Assembly (NCBI GenBank): GCA_002699335.1
Contig: PACG01000210.1
Location: 1 to 20,376, forward strand
Reading direction: 5' to 3'
From: Candidatus Poribacteria bacterium
Lineage (GTDB): Bacteria > Poribacteria > WGA-4E > UBA9662
DNA: 20,376 nucleotides
The translations under genes and the position numbers were made by a program. Numbering within the stretch: position 1 is the first letter of the stretch; each line of letters begins with the position of its first letter. Shown one piece after another: positions 7,293 to 14,956 of this stretch. Under the pieces are notes generated by a model. That model had not been told where the DNA came from. It worked only from the letters and a program-made list of their open reading frames with translations, and did not search any database.

Positions 7293-7321
7293 ATTTTAAC
7301 ATATTAACTGTCAAATGACAA
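7293..7321 (-). promoter_or_regulatory. Possible sigma-70-like promoter directly before flhG
   Basis: On the minus strand, TTGTCA (7316-7321), a 17-base spacer and TAAAAT (7293-7298) each differ from the sigma-70 consensus hexamers by one base. The expected start of transcription would fall at or next to the flhG ATG, implying a leaderless message, consistent with the lack of a clear ribosome site. The -35 overlaps the palindrome TGTCATTTGACA (7310-7321). AT-rich gaps easily give such matches, so this is tentative. Confidence 0.3.
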
Positions 7322-7347
7322 TAGACCATGCAACAACGGTATTCATT

Positions 7348-7364
7348 ATTGAGGGGCCCTCAAT
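7348..7364. repeat. Short inverted repeat across the flhF stop codon
   Basis: An 8-base perfect inverted repeat (ATTGAGGG / CCCTCAAT) with one central base spans the flhF TGA and the start of the flhF-flhG gap. As RNA it could form a 7-bp stem with a three-base loop. There is no T-run after it in the direction of transcription, so it does not look like an intrinsic terminator. It may be a protein site, an mRNA-stability element, or chance. Confidence 0.4.
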
Positions 7365-8466
7365 TGCTGGGATTCAACTTATTGATTACGGGTTGTAACT
7401 CCTTAGCCGGTAATAGGAAGTCGGAGAGCTTATCTATCTTCGCAATTTCCAGATCATCTGGAACGGTTTGACCAACCCCTAAATAGCTTAACGGAAATCT
7501 GGTGTAATAAGCCCCATTGACCAGAGTATCCAAAGAGGTTGTTTCGTCGAGTTTGGTGAAAATTAATCGGTTAACCTCCAGCGTTCGATACCGATCAACA
7601 ATACGAACATAATCGTCAAACTTGACTGAAGCCGTAGTGGTGAGATGGACTTCTGTCGGTTTAATCGCCTGCATATACCCATGAAGTTCGGCCATATGGA
7701 TTTCGTGATTGGGACTACGACCAACAGAATCGACGATAACGATATCCTTATCTGCAAAACCATCGATGGCAACTCTCGCTCCTTGTGGACTCAATGCTAA
7801 TTCAACCGGAAGACCGATGATTTCAGCATAGGTCTTTAATTGGTCGTAGGCTGCGATTCGGTAGGCGTCAATACTAATCAGACCAACCGATTTATGGTTC
7901 ATAACCGAGGAGATGGCCGCTAGCTTGGCTACCGTCGTTGTTTTCCCAACACCTGTTGGGCCTACCAGTGCAATAATTTGCTGTTCCTCTCGACTGAAAT
8001 CCAACCCGCCGGAAACCTGAATCGTTTGCCCTAACCGCCGGTTGAACTCTGACCGGACATCTTCTTCAACCAGCGGTTTTTGCTGTGATAGCTGTTGCGC
8101 GAAAATATCATCTAAAATGTAAACCAGTCTCTGTGCCAGTTCTTTATTAATCCCAATCTCGACTTGTCGCTGATAAATCCCGTCTAGAGCGTTCCGAATA
8201 TTCTGCAGCGCGACGGCTTCGACATTCTTGCCGGTCACCCCTTGTTCCTTCGTCTCTTCAGCAACCTCTTCGACCGTTGATGTTACTTTGGAACTGGCCA
8301 ATCCTGCGACGACCTCAATCAGACGTTTACCGGGGGCCAGACCAAACCACTTGGCACCTCGAGTAATGTAGCGCGTATTCAGAATCAGAGCACTGTTTCC
8401 TAAATCCTCCTTAATTTGACGTAGCGCTTCCTGCATGGTTTCAGCTTCGTAGGTTTTGATCCGCAT
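7360..8466 (-). CDS. flhF: Flagellar SRP-like GTPase FlhF
   Basis: 368 residues. FlhF is the third SRP-type GTPase beside Ffh and FtsY; it works at the cytoplasmic membrane to place the flagellum. The N-terminus (MRIKTYEAETMQEALRQIKE ... ALILNTR) is the family signature. The NG domain holds G1 GPTGVGKTT (169-177), the GLISIDAYRIAAYDQLKTYA block, G3 DSVGRSPNHE (usually DTAGRS, so Ala to Val here) and G4 TKLDE. It ends with the conserved YLGVGQTVPDDLEIA block. At 368 residues it is on the short side, with a reduced linker between the N-terminal segment and the GTPase. It lies 8 bases after flhA and 73 bases before flhG. The GTPase site looks intact, unlike the ATPase site of its partner FlhG. 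Confidence 0.95.
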   Translation of the reverse strand: MRIKTYEAETMQEALRQIKEDLGNSALILNTRYITRGAKWFGLAPGKRLIEVVAGLASSKVTSTVEEVAEETKEQGVTGKNVEAVALQNIRNALDGIYQRQVEIGINKELAQRLVYILDDIFAQQLSQQKPLVEEDVRSEFNRRLGQTIQVSGGLDFSREEQQIIALVGPTGVGKTTTVAKLAAISSVMNHKSVGLISIDAYRIAAYDQLKTYAEIIGLPVELALSPQGARVAIDGFADKDIVIVDSVGRSPNHEIHMAELHGYMQAIKPTEVHLTTTASVKFDDYVRIVDRYRTLEVNRLIFTKLDETTSLDTLVNGAYYTRFPLSYLGVGQTVPDDLEIAKIDKLSDFLLPAKELQPVINKLNPSN

Positions 8467-8474
8467 TGGTGTGG

Positions 8475-10595
8475 TTAACTCTGTTCAGGCATCTCGCTTT
8501 CATCCGTTGTTAGTTCAACGATGCCAATGGTCTCCCAATCTACGTTAGGGGACATCTCTTCGTAAGCGATGACAGGCAAACTAGGTAGGGAAGCCGCAAT
8601 CCAGTTGCGAACCTGATAGCGAATAGTAGCAGGGCAGACCAGGACGACAGGACGAATACCACGATTAGAGGCCGCCTGGATATGTTGAGATAGGTTTTCA
8701 AGCGTCTGTCGGATAATCGTTGGATTAACCCCTTCACCTGCTTGAATCGCTTGATTAAGCGTCTGTTGTAAGGATGGCGAGAGCATGACCACAGCTAAGT
8801 TGCCATTTTCGGTTAGAAAGCGGTTGATAATTTCACGTCGTAACGTCTGTCGAACTGCATTTGCCAGTTCAATTGCCTCTTTTGTCTCACGCCCATAATC
8901 AGCCAGGGTCTCTAAAATTAATTGCAAGTTTCGAATCGGTACCTGTTCTTCTAGGAGTAGTTTGAGTACTTTTTGTACATCGACAGGCGTCAAGGCCTGA
9001 TCGGCCATTACCGACTCAACAAGTATTGGGTTCAGATCCCGTTGAGCCTCAATCAAGTCTTGCGTTACCTGTAGCGACAGCAGTTCGGCTCCATGGCGTT
9101 TGACAACATCTTCCAGGTGTGTAATTAGTACATCGTCTGGACTGACGACCGTGCCATAACCAGCGTCTCGCGCTTGTTGTTGATTCGCTTCCAGTATCCA
9201 GAGGGCTGGATGTCCATAAATAGGCTCTACTGTCTCAATCCCTTCTACTGTTCGTCGCGTAATGCCGGTTGGACTAAGCGCCATCATATGGCCTGGCATC
9301 AACTCGCCTTCAGCTACCGCCACGCCCCATAATTCGATACTATACTTATTTGAACCCAGAAGCAGATCATCCCGAACCCGAATCAACGGTACAGGAAAAC
9401 CGAGATCGTTGACCAACCTTCCTCGTAATTTTGGTATTCGCTCTAGGAGATCTCCACCTTGTGCCTCATCGACAAAGGGAACTAAACCATAACCGACCTT
9501 GACTAAAACTGCGTCAATGTCAGGGGTTTGCAGTATATCATCATCTTCTCCAGGTGGTGCCATTAGTTCTCCAGCTTCCAATTCCTGCTGTATTGCCGTT
9601 TGGCGTTGTCCCAGGTAAATGGCCAGTACCAACAGGATAATAGCAAAAGTTAGGAATGGAATAAAGGGCAACCCGGTAAAGGCAAGCAAGAAAAGCGTAA
9701 TCGAGCCAATAATCAAGGCGCGAGGTTGTGCCATTAGTTGTCGTGCCACATCCTGACCCAGATCCTCTTCCGATGCTGACCGGGTAATGACCAAACCTGT
9801 TGCCGTCGAAATAATCAGGGCGGGGATCTGAGAAACCAGACCGTCACCAATCGTCAGCAGGGTATAGGTTGAAGCGGCTTGACCGAACGTCAGCCCTTTT
9901 TGCAAAATTCCGATGACGATACCACCAACGATATTGACAATCACGATGATGATACCTGCAATCGCATCGCCTTTGACGAACTTAGTGGCACCATCCATTG
10001 AACCGTAAAAATCTTGTTCCCGCTCAATATCTTGCCGCCGTTGGCGGGCTTGTGGTTCGTCGATGAGGCCGGCATTCAAGTCGGCGTCGATCGACATCTG
10101 TTTACCGGGCATAGCGTCCAAAGTGAAACGGGCCCGGACTTCAGCTACCCGTTGAGCACCATTGGTGATAACGATGTATTGAATGGCAATCAGAATTATA
10201 AAGACAATAAATCCAACCACAGGATTTTGGCCGGCCACTAAATCGCCGAATACGCGTATAACATCACCCGCAGCACGTAGATATGGATTCCCTTCCGCAT
10301 CCACAGCATTAAGAAGGATCAATTTCGTGGAAGCGAGGTTGAGAGCCAAGCGGTAAAGGGTGGTAACTAACAAGAGGGAGGGAAACACGGCAAGTTCCAG
10401 TGGGGAACGAACATAAACTGCCAGCATCAGAATCAGGATAGCAAAGGTGATGTTAAAAGTCAGCAGAAAATCCAAAAACCATGGCGGCATTGGCAGAATC
10501 ATCACCAATAAAATGGAGATGATGCTAATAGCAATAAAAATACTACCGCTATATTGGTTTAGAGCTGACGGTGTATTTTCTCGAGCGGCTTCCAT
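8475..10595 (-). CDS. flhA: Flagellar type III export gate protein FlhA
   Basis: 706 residues, the usual length. FlhA forms the nonameric ring of the export gate and receives substrates and chaperones. The first ~330 residues hold the membrane helices, with the family signature SPLELAVFPSLLLVTTLYRL and the conserved cytoplasmic loop with DADLNAGLIDEPQARQRR. After a linker (~residues 330-360) comes the cytoplasmic four-subdomain region (LVPFVDEAQGGDLLERIPKL; the ERHGAELLS-type motif appears as KRHGAELLSLQVTQDLIE; later PVVLVCPATIR and PVIAYEEMSP). Nothing is missing. It starts 13 bases after flhB and ends 8 bases before flhF. The start is placed by the ATG close to the conserved first helix. 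Confidence 0.97.
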   Translation of the reverse strand: MEAARENTPSALNQYSGSIFIAISIISILLVMILPMPPWFLDFLLTFNITFAILILMLAVYVRSPLELAVFPSLLLVTTLYRLALNLASTKLILLNAVDAEGNPYLRAAGDVIRVFGDLVAGQNPVVGFIVFIILIAIQYIVITNGAQRVAEVRARFTLDAMPGKQMSIDADLNAGLIDEPQARQRRQDIEREQDFYGSMDGATKFVKGDAIAGIIIVIVNIVGGIVIGILQKGLTFGQAASTYTLLTIGDGLVSQIPALIISTATGLVITRSASEEDLGQDVARQLMAQPRALIIGSITLFLLAFTGLPFIPFLTFAIILLVLAIYLGQRQTAIQQELEAGELMAPPGEDDDILQTPDIDAVLVKVGYGLVPFVDEAQGGDLLERIPKLRGRLVNDLGFPVPLIRVRDDLLLGSNKYSIELWGVAVAEGELMPGHMMALSPTGITRRTVEGIETVEPIYGHPALWILEANQQQARDAGYGTVVSPDDVLITHLEDVVKRHGAELLSLQVTQDLIEAQRDLNPILVESVMADQALTPVDVQKVLKLLLEEQVPIRNLQLILETLADYGRETKEAIELANAVRQTLRREIINRFLTENGNLAVVMLSPSLQQTLNQAIQAGEGVNPTIIRQTLENLSQHIQAASNRGIRPVVLVCPATIRYQVRNWIAASLPSLPVIAYEEMSPNVDWETIGIVELTTDESEMPEQS

Positions 10596-10608
10596 AATTC
10601 TAGCTTAA

Positions 10609-11691
10609 CTATGCGGCGGTCAACCCGCTAAATCGCTGTGTGAGTTCGTCTACGTAGGCTAAAACCTCAGCCACAGCCTGATAAAATTCCATTGGAATCG
10701 CTTCACCGATTTCGGCATTTGTGTATAAGGCTCTGGCTAACGGCGGGTTTTCGACCATCGGCACATCATTTTCCATTGCGACCTCTCTAATTTTGAGTGC
10801 CACCTGTCTTTCACCTTTAGCAACGACGTAAGGAGCATCCATCGTTTCATAATCGTACTTGATAGCAACGGCGATATGCGTCGGATTGGTGATTACCGCA
10901 TCGGCTTCTGGGATGGCTTTCATCATTCGTGCCATCGAGAGTTCACGTTGTACTCGTCGGATTCGACGCTTAATCTCAGGATCACCTTCCGTTCGCTTCA
11001 TCTCCTCTCGCATTTCCTCGCGAGTCATACGGATTTCCTGCTCATGCTGCCACTTCTGGTAGAGATAATCAAGAATAGCCAAGATGAGCAGAAGCAGGGC
11101 TACTTTTAGCATTATTTTGAACCCGATGGCACCAACAGTTGATACAGTTAATGGGACAACTTTACTGTAAGACAGGCCCGCTTGGCCTAAGGCTAAAATC
11201 GTAGGGTAATCTGCAATTAGCGTCGTTGCAACGACGTAAGCAATCAATCCCAACTTAAAAATCGTTTTTAGCAGTTCAACCAGACCACGAATCGCGAACA
11301 GACGTTTGAGACCACTGATTGGATTTATTTTGTCGAGTTTCGGAATGAGTGCTTGGGCGGAAAAAATAATCCCAGTTTGCAAGATATTCCCCAGAAGACC
11401 AAAGATAAGAGCGATCAGCAACATTGGCGTAATGATTTTGAAGAGGCTACCCATAACATCTAAAAAAGTGATGATGGGTTCCTGCCGAACTGCCGGTATT
11501 GCCCTAAACGAGAGTTGGTAAACCGAAGCCATTTGATCCCAAACAGCATATTTGGTCAGGTAAAAAAAGACCAATAGCCCAATCAGGTTTATGACACCAG
11601 TTAGCTCTATGCTTTTTGCGACCTGTCCCTTTTTCCGGGACTCGCTCCGTTTGAAAGGCGTAGCAGGAAATATCTTTTCTGGATCAGCCAT
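10609..11691 (-). CDS. flhB: Flagellar export switch protein FlhB
   Basis: 360 residues. FlhB switches the export apparatus from rod/hook to filament substrates by cutting itself. The N-terminus has the family pattern (KIFPATPFKRSESRKKGQVAKS), then four membrane helices to about residue 210, a charged linker (MTREEMREEMKRTEGDPEIKRR) and the autocleavage motif NPTH at residues 269-272, the same numbering as in Salmonella FlhB. The C-terminal domain (IAVAIKYD, VENPPLARALY, IPMEFYQAVAEVLAYV) is complete, so a working switch is expected. It starts 9 bases after fliR and is followed by flhA after 13 bases. Confidence 0.97.
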   Translation of the reverse strand: MADPEKIFPATPFKRSESRKKGQVAKSIELTGVINLIGLLVFFYLTKYAVWDQMASVYQLSFRAIPAVRQEPIITFLDVMGSLFKIITPMLLIALIFGLLGNILQTGIIFSAQALIPKLDKINPISGLKRLFAIRGLVELLKTIFKLGLIAYVVATTLIADYPTILALGQAGLSYSKVVPLTVSTVGAIGFKIMLKVALLLLILAILDYLYQKWQHEQEIRMTREEMREEMKRTEGDPEIKRRIRRVQRELSMARMMKAIPEADAVITNPTHIAVAIKYDYETMDAPYVVAKGERQVALKIREVAMENDVPMVENPPLARALYTNAEIGEAIPMEFYQAVAEVLAYVDELTQRFSGLTAA

Positions 11692-11700
11692 AATTTGAAC

Positions 11701-12480
11701 CTAGGCGGCACCGGCTTTGAGCAGGAATCCAACTTGTTCAAACAGCGAATTGAATAGCTCCTCAGTTAAGGGACGAAACCAAGTTAAGGAGGCGTAGACA
11801 GTGATTAAACCAACACTAATTGTCAAGGCGAAACCGACCAGAAATACATTCATCTGTGGCACGGTCTTGGCCACCATACCCAAACCGACGTGGGTCAGCA
11901 AAACAGCCGCCATTACCGGTGCTGCAATCTTGATGGCAATTAGCCACATATCAGCCGACATCCGTAGGATTCCACTACCAAATCGGGGTAAATTCAATTC
12001 CGATATAGGTAAAACTTCATAGCTCCATAATAGAGCACGAATCGTGTGGTAGGGACCGTTGACAGACAGAAAAATCATCACGGCAATCAAAAACTCAATT
12101 TGACCGACAATAGGAATATGAACTTTAGAGAGAGGATCGATAACATTCATTACGCCAAGTCCCATTTGAGTATCAACAGCTTGCCCAGCAATAAAAAAAC
12201 TGTTCATCAAAAGGGATGTTGCAAAACCAATGACGAATCCAATCAGTGATTCCCGCACAACGTATAACCCATACAGCAGCATAGAAGTGGCTATATTCAA
12301 CTCGGGTGGTTGAATTAAGGGCAAAAGGGCCAGTACGATAAAAACCGTTGTCGCAACCTTTAGCGTTGGCGGAATATTCTGGCTACCAAAAACAGGCGCG
12401 GAAAAGACAATTGCCCCTGTACGAACTAAGAGCAACAAGATAATTGGAATTTGCGCTCCAAATACTTCCAGAATATCCAA
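11701..12480 (-). CDS. fliR: Flagellar export gate protein FliR (TTG start)
   Basis: 259 residues, integral membrane protein of the FliP-FliQ-FliR gate. Family features are QIPIILLLLVRTGAIVFSAPVFGSQNIPPTLKVA at the N-terminus, FVIGFATSLLMNSFFIAGQAVDTQMG in the middle, and the C-terminal VPQMNVFLVGFAL motif. The start is a TTG (12478-12480). An in-frame stop lies three codons upstream, and the next Met falls well inside the conserved region, so no ATG can serve. The TTG lies six bases after the fliQ stop, suggesting translation by coupling to fliQ and perhaps a limited level of FliR, which is needed in one copy per gate. Confidence 0.95.
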   Translation of the reverse strand: MDILEVFGAQIPIILLLLVRTGAIVFSAPVFGSQNIPPTLKVATTVFIVLALLPLIQPPELNIATSMLLYGLYVVRESLIGFVIGFATSLLMNSFFIAGQAVDTQMGLGVMNVIDPLSKVHIPIVGQIEFLIAVMIFLSVNGPYHTIRALLWSYEVLPISELNLPRFGSGILRMSADMWLIAIKIAAPVMAAVLLTHVGLGMVAKTVPQMNVFLVGFALTISVGLITVYASLTWFRPLTEELFNSLFEQVGFLLKAGAA

Positions 12481-12486
12481 TTGCTG

Positions 12487-12756
12487 TTAACCCGCAATTG
12501 TTGCGACGCGCTCAAAAATAGACACGGTGTAGAAAATCATATTGACTGCAATCCACTTCCCCAAATATAGCAACAGCAAAACCATCACAACCAGCTTAGG
12601 AACAAAAACCAGTGTCATTTCCTGAATTTGTGTAGTGGCCTGGAAGATACCGATCATCAAACCGACAATCAACCCAACGATCAAAATCGGTCCCGCAACT
12701 TGAATGGCCATGAACAAGGCCTCTCGTCCAACACCAACAATTTCCTCCGGCGTCAT
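12487..12756 (-). CDS. fliQ: Flagellar export gate protein FliQ
   Basis: 89 residues, the standard FliQ length, with two membrane helices (about 16-40 and 52-75). The start at 12754-12756 (MTPEEIVGVGREALFMAIQV) is chosen from the family N-terminus and an AGGAG site upstream; the longer open frame to 12819 runs into fliP and is not used. FliQ surrounds the FliP-FliR core in several copies. The gene starts 11 bases after fliP and ends 6 bases before fliR. Confidence 0.96.
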   Translation of the reverse strand: MTPEEIVGVGREALFMAIQVAGPILIVGLIVGLMIGIFQATTQIQEMTLVFVPKLVVMVLLLLYLGKWIAVNMIFYTVSIFERVATIAG

Positions 12757-12767
12757 ATTTCCGTCTC

Positions 12768-13559
12768 CTATAGTGGCATACTGAAACTTCGTAAGAGCGA
12801 AGTGACAATCAAATTCCAACCATCAACGGCAACAAACAATAAGATCTTAAAGGGTAACGAAATCAGAACTGGAGGTAATAGCAGCATCCCCATCGACATT
12901 AACACACTGGCAATGACTAAATCAACCACTAAAAAGGGCAAATAAACCAAGAACGCCATCTGAAAGGCCGTTTTTAGCTCGCTAATCACAAATGCTGGGA
13001 TCAGTGTTAGAGTTTCAACCTTGTCTGCAGTTTCGGCTGCTTGTCCGCCGGTAGCAATATGGTGAAACAACGCCAAATCCTTTTTTCGGGTATGCTGTAA
13101 CATAAAGGCCCGCATCGACGAAACCACAATAGGGAACGCTTCTTGCCCGCTGATTTCCTCATTCAGGTACGGCCGGAGTGCCTCTTGATAGATCTTGGCA
13201 CCAACGGGTCGCATCAAAAAAACAGTCATGAACAGTGCCAGACCGACGACAATTTGGTTGGCAGGAATCTGTTGTAACCCGATAGCCTGTCGTAGAAATC
13301 CGAGCACGATTACCATTCTAGTGAAAGAGGTGGTTAGCAGGACGATAGCCGGAGCCATCGTCAAAATCGTCAGAAAAAATAGGATTTCCAGTGAGGAAGC
13401 GACTTCGCCCCGGTCTTCTAGGCCACTCTGACTCAGGAATGGGATTCGCGGAATCTCTATCATTTGCGCTTGCGCGACGACGTCGCTTCCCACACCCAAG
13501 GCCAGCGCTAAGATCACCAATACCGCTGCGCTGCCACGTTTTTCAACCAATAGCGTCAT
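12768..13559 (-). CDS. fliP: Flagellar export gate protein FliP
   Basis: 263 residues. FliP forms the pentameric core of the export gate. It has a signal peptide (about residues 1-31, ending VVAQAQ), as FliP usually does, then the family motifs LEILFFLTILTMAPAIVLLTTSFTRMVIVLGFLRQA, GLQQIPANQIVVGLALFMT, the periplasmic part, and IPAFVISELKTAFQMAFLVYLPFLVVDLV, SMGMLLLPP and a C-terminal WNLI stretch. All conserved blocks are present. Its ATG overlaps the fliO stop (ATGA, 13556-13559), a sign of coupled translation with the FliO assembly factor. Confidence 0.97.
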   Translation of the reverse strand: MTLLVEKRGSAAVLVILALALGVGSDVVAQAQMIEIPRIPFLSQSGLEDRGEVASSLEILFFLTILTMAPAIVLLTTSFTRMVIVLGFLRQAIGLQQIPANQIVVGLALFMTVFLMRPVGAKIYQEALRPYLNEEISGQEAFPIVVSSMRAFMLQHTRKKDLALFHHIATGGQAAETADKVETLTLIPAFVISELKTAFQMAFLVYLPFLVVDLVIASVLMSMGMLLLPPVLISLPFKILLFVAVDGWNLIVTSLLRSFSMPL

Positions 13560-14086
13560 GCTCGTTCTATTCTTTTCAGCCGATCGGCAGCCTGCTTGAA
13601 ATATTCAACAAAGTTCGGCGTCTGCGGCTCGTATATTGAGGCTTCGTTTCTGAGTTTGTTGACCACTTCAGGTTCCGTAATTTCCGACAGGGTAGTGGCA
13701 GAATCGTCAGTAATTGCCATGACCAAAATTCGGTCTGCAACCTCGACTAGATATAACATCAGCTTGGGACTCAAGGTCAGGTGACCAATGATGCGAAAAC
13801 TTCCCTGTGGGCCAAGGGGTTGTTGGGTCCGTATAAGGCCCTTCCTGACAAAAAAGGCAAGTACATAGATCACTACGATAACCAGAATAAGGGCTAAAAC
13901 CCAACTAACTAGCGCAGAGAAGGGGTTCCCGGTAGGTGGTGCAATTCGTGGACTGGATTCCGGCTGAGCGTCGATGAACGGTTTCGGTGACTGATCACCT
14001 TCAGATTCTTGTGAAGTGACCTCGGAGATGGGAGAGAATAAGATGATCAGGAGACAGCAACAAGCGTACAGTTTGGTGGGTACCAT
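13556..14086 (-). CDS. fliO: Flagellar export gate assembly protein FliO
   Basis: 176 residues. FliO helps assemble the FliP ring. There is an N-terminal signal-like segment (residues 1-25), a short Pro/Ser-rich periplasmic part, one membrane helix at about 58-80 and a cytoplasmic FliO domain (GSFRIIGHLTLSPKLMLYLV, EVADRILVMAIT). The helical C-terminus (FVEYFKQAADRLKRIERA) is typical. FliO is poorly conserved, so position directly before fliP supports the call. The ATG has only a weak ribosome site (AGAAAG). An 81-base gap with a hairpin separates it from fliN. Confidence 0.9.
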   Translation of the reverse strand: MVPTKLYACCCLLIILFSPISEVTSQESEGDQSPKPFIDAQPESSPRIAPPTGNPFSALVSWVLALILVIVVIYVLAFFVRKGLIRTQQPLGPQGSFRIIGHLTLSPKLMLYLVEVADRILVMAITDDSATTLSEITEPEVVNKLRNEASIYEPQTPNFVEYFKQAADRLKRIERA

Positions 14087-14136
14087 GGCTTTCTACACAT
14101 TGCTGATGCTCCGTATTCTTCGTTTTCACTCGGTTG

Positions 14137-14161
14137 CTGATGTATACCACGCATACATCAG
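14137..14161 (-). other. RNA hairpin in the fliN-fliO gap
   Basis: A perfect 9-bp stem (CTGATGTAT / ATACATCAG) with a seven-base loop lies just after the fliN stop in the transcript. No run of T follows it on the minus strand, so it is not a standard terminator. It could slow 3' decay of the upstream message or lower read-through into fliO. The arms are perfect and the loop is short, but no function is shown. Confidence 0.45.
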
Positions 14162-14167
14162 GCTTTC

Positions 14168-14479
14168 CTAAAGCATCTCGCTTAGGCGATTCATCTTCTC
14201 GTCTTCGGAGATGATATTCGTAATCCGAATACCATAGGTTTCTTCCTCGATGGCAATGACCTCACCTTTGGCGAAGAATTGCCCATTCACCAGCAAATCT
14301 ACAGGTTCTCCAACGACAGATTCTAACTCAATTAGCGACCCCGCCCCCAGATCCAAAATGTCCTTGATCGACCTCTCCGCTCGACCTAATTCGACGGTTA
14401 CTTCGACCGGAACTCGTGTCAAGTGGGCTAGATTGGTCGCTTGAACTTGGTCTTGTTCCGTTATATTTGCTTCGTTCAT
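14168..14479 (-). CDS. fliN: Flagellar motor switch protein FliN
   Basis: 103 residues. FliN is the small SpoA-domain protein at the base of the C-ring, which binds FliM and FliH. It has the classical single SpoA domain: VPVEVTVELGRAERSIKDIL (24-42), a short LDLGAGSLIELES linker, then GEPVDLLVNGQFFAKGEVIAI (57-77) and YGIRITNIIS. The ~20-residue lead is normal. An AGGAG site stands before the ATG. It follows the related gene at 14493-14918 by 13 bases. Of the two, this is the one with canonical length and sequence and probably the structural FliN. Confidence 0.95.
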   Translation of the reverse strand: MNEANITEQDQVQATNLAHLTRVPVEVTVELGRAERSIKDILDLGAGSLIELESVVGEPVDLLVNGQFFAKGEVIAIEEETYGIRITNIISEDEKMNRLSEML

Positions 14480-14492
14480 TTACAATTAACTC

Positions 14493-14918
14493 CTAATGTG
14501 GAAGTCTGCGCAATTGCTCGTCAATTCTCTGTTCTTCCGTTAAAATTGAGATGACTCGAACGGCGTATTTTTGACCATTGTCTGTTGATACAACCTCTCC
14601 TTTGGCAAAAACCCGACCGTTAATCAATAGATCAACCGGTTCACCAATCTGTCTTTCGAGACGGAGTACATACTTCTTTCGCTCAGTTTGTGATAAATTT
14701 GGATCGTTTAGATCTGTACTATTAGATGGTTGGAGTCTAAGCATATCGGCCACAGACATCCGGGAGCATCCCAATTCGACAGTAATATCCGTCTTGACCC
14801 GCTGTAATTTCCAAATATTATCCTCTGTAGCCGTCACCTTCCGGTCCGTAAATTGGGGGAAGGGTACTCGGCTATAGCGAACTGCCCGTTGAGATTCTTC
14901 AGTTCTATTTTCGTCCAT
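14493..14918 (-). CDS. Second FliN-type SpoA-domain protein
   Basis: 141 residues, clearly related to FliN but divergent. A longer N-terminal lead (about 38 residues, with polar and basic stretches) precedes TDITVELGCSRMSVADML (43-60). Then comes an insertion of about 20 residues (63-83, SNSTDLNDPNLSQTERKK) where FliN has the tight LDLGAGS turn, then YVLRLERQIGEPVDLLINGRVFAKGEVV (83-110). Key SpoA positions (TVELG, GEPVDLLxNG, AKGEVV) are kept. It lies between fliM and the canonical fliN, 38 bases after fliM. It could be a FliN paralogue sharing the C-ring, or a divided counterpart of FliY-type switch proteins without the phosphatase part. The family is certain, the role is not. Confidence 0.85.
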   Translation of the reverse strand: MDENRTEESQRAVRYSRVPFPQFTDRKVTATEDNIWKLQRVKTDITVELGCSRMSVADMLRLQPSNSTDLNDPNLSQTERKKYVLRLERQIGEPVDLLINGRVFAKGEVVSTDNGQKYAVRVISILTEEQRIDEQLRRLPH

Positions 14919-14956
14919 TGTTTTATTTTCCTAGATCTATACTATGGCAAATCAAA

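Noticed and set aside
7348..7364. Intrinsic terminator after flhF
   Set aside because: The inverted repeat has a minimal loop and no T-run downstream on the minus strand.
12757..12819. Longer FliQ start giving 110 residues
   Set aside because: The extra residues overlap fliP in another frame and do not fit the family; the ATG at 12754-12756 gives the standard 89 residues and has an AGGAG site.
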